The notes beneath the pieces are model-generated. The model ran no database searches, was not told where the DNA came from, and saw only the letters and a list, made by a program, of their open reading frames with translations. A stretch of DNA of 5,113 bases. It comes from JBFMHD01 sp040752395 [NCBI: Candidatus Hydrogenedentota bacterium]. Lineage in GTDB: Bacteria > JBFMHD01. Below are positions 4,998 through 5,113 of the stretch, piece by piece (position 1 is the first letter of the stretch; every line of letters begins with the position of its first letter). The DNA lies in assembly GCA_040752395.1 (NCBI GenBank), contig JBFMHD010000200.1, forward strand, positions 1-5,113. The letters are read 5' to 3'. A program made the translations under genes and the position numbers.

Positions 4998-5113
4998 ATG
5001 TCAAGAAAACCTAAAGACTGGGGAAGAGAAGTTTCTAGAACACTCAAAAATATAAGAGATATTCCAGATAGCCTCTCTTCACCTAAGCTTGTAAGCACTA
5101 TTATACACTATTG
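4998..5113 (+). CDS. N-terminal part of an unrecognised gene, cut by the window end
   Basis: Thirty-eight codons plus two bases are visible, beginning MSRKPKDWGREVSRTLKNIR and remaining open to the edge. The N-terminus is basic and hydrophilic, with no signal peptide or membrane segment. An in-frame TAG at 4988-4990 limits the start to this ATG or a later one. AGGA at 4989-4992 provides a modest RBS five bases upstream. No family is recognised from this fragment. It is divergent from the short minus-strand frame at 4711-4869, so 4870-4997 is the shared upstream region. Confidence 0.5.
   Translation, partial: MSRKPKDWGREVSRTLKNIRDIPDSLSSPKLVSTIIHY

Overview
The window looks like a piece of an AT-rich bacterial chromosome. 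Genes begin with ATG and several have AGGAGG-type ribosome binding sites. The lineage cannot be fixed from the sequence. The mix of a secreted multi-domain glucan-binding-like protein, a HEPN/MNT pair, short heptamer arrays and an insertion-sequence remnant would suit an uncultivated candidate-phylum bacterium, but that is only an impression.

Left part (1-2250, plus strand). A GC-rich heptamer array (30-92) is also a long imperfect palindrome. It is followed by a conserved leader with a strong Shine-Dalgarno site, then by a 466-residue secreted protein made almost entirely of five AMPK-beta/CBM48-type glycogen-binding modules. Downstream by 29 bases is a two-gene HEPN-minimal nucleotidyltransferase (MNT) module whose genes overlap by 25 bases, the arrangement of a toxin-antitoxin or RNA-targeting pair.

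Middle (2273-3860, minus strand). A 489-residue amidohydrolase of the deaminase/chlorohydrolase (ATZ/TRZ-like) type converges on the MNT gene with only 24 bases between them. Its leader matches the leader of the CBM48 gene at 29 of 32 positions, and a further 11 of 12 bases across the start codon also match. It too is preceded by short tandem arrays (7-base, then 8-base units), but of unrelated sequence. The two leader copies therefore face inward and bracket about 3.6 kb. This is the most unusual feature of the window: a dispersed cassette of variable short tandem repeat plus constant ribosome-binding-site leader, which may have been copied or moved in front of unrelated genes.

Right part (3861-5113). 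This is AT-rich, degraded-looking DNA. It holds a solo end of an apparent insertion sequence, where a hairpin would bury the Shine-Dalgarno site of a 37-codon transposase-like remnant. It also holds a small three-helix membrane protein and a short orphan reading frame (both minus strand), and the first 38 codons of an unrecognised plus-strand gene that runs off the window.

No common pathway joins these genes convincingly. The CBM48 protein, HEPN and MNT may be co-transcribed; the amidohydrolase is a separate unit linked to them only by the shared leader.
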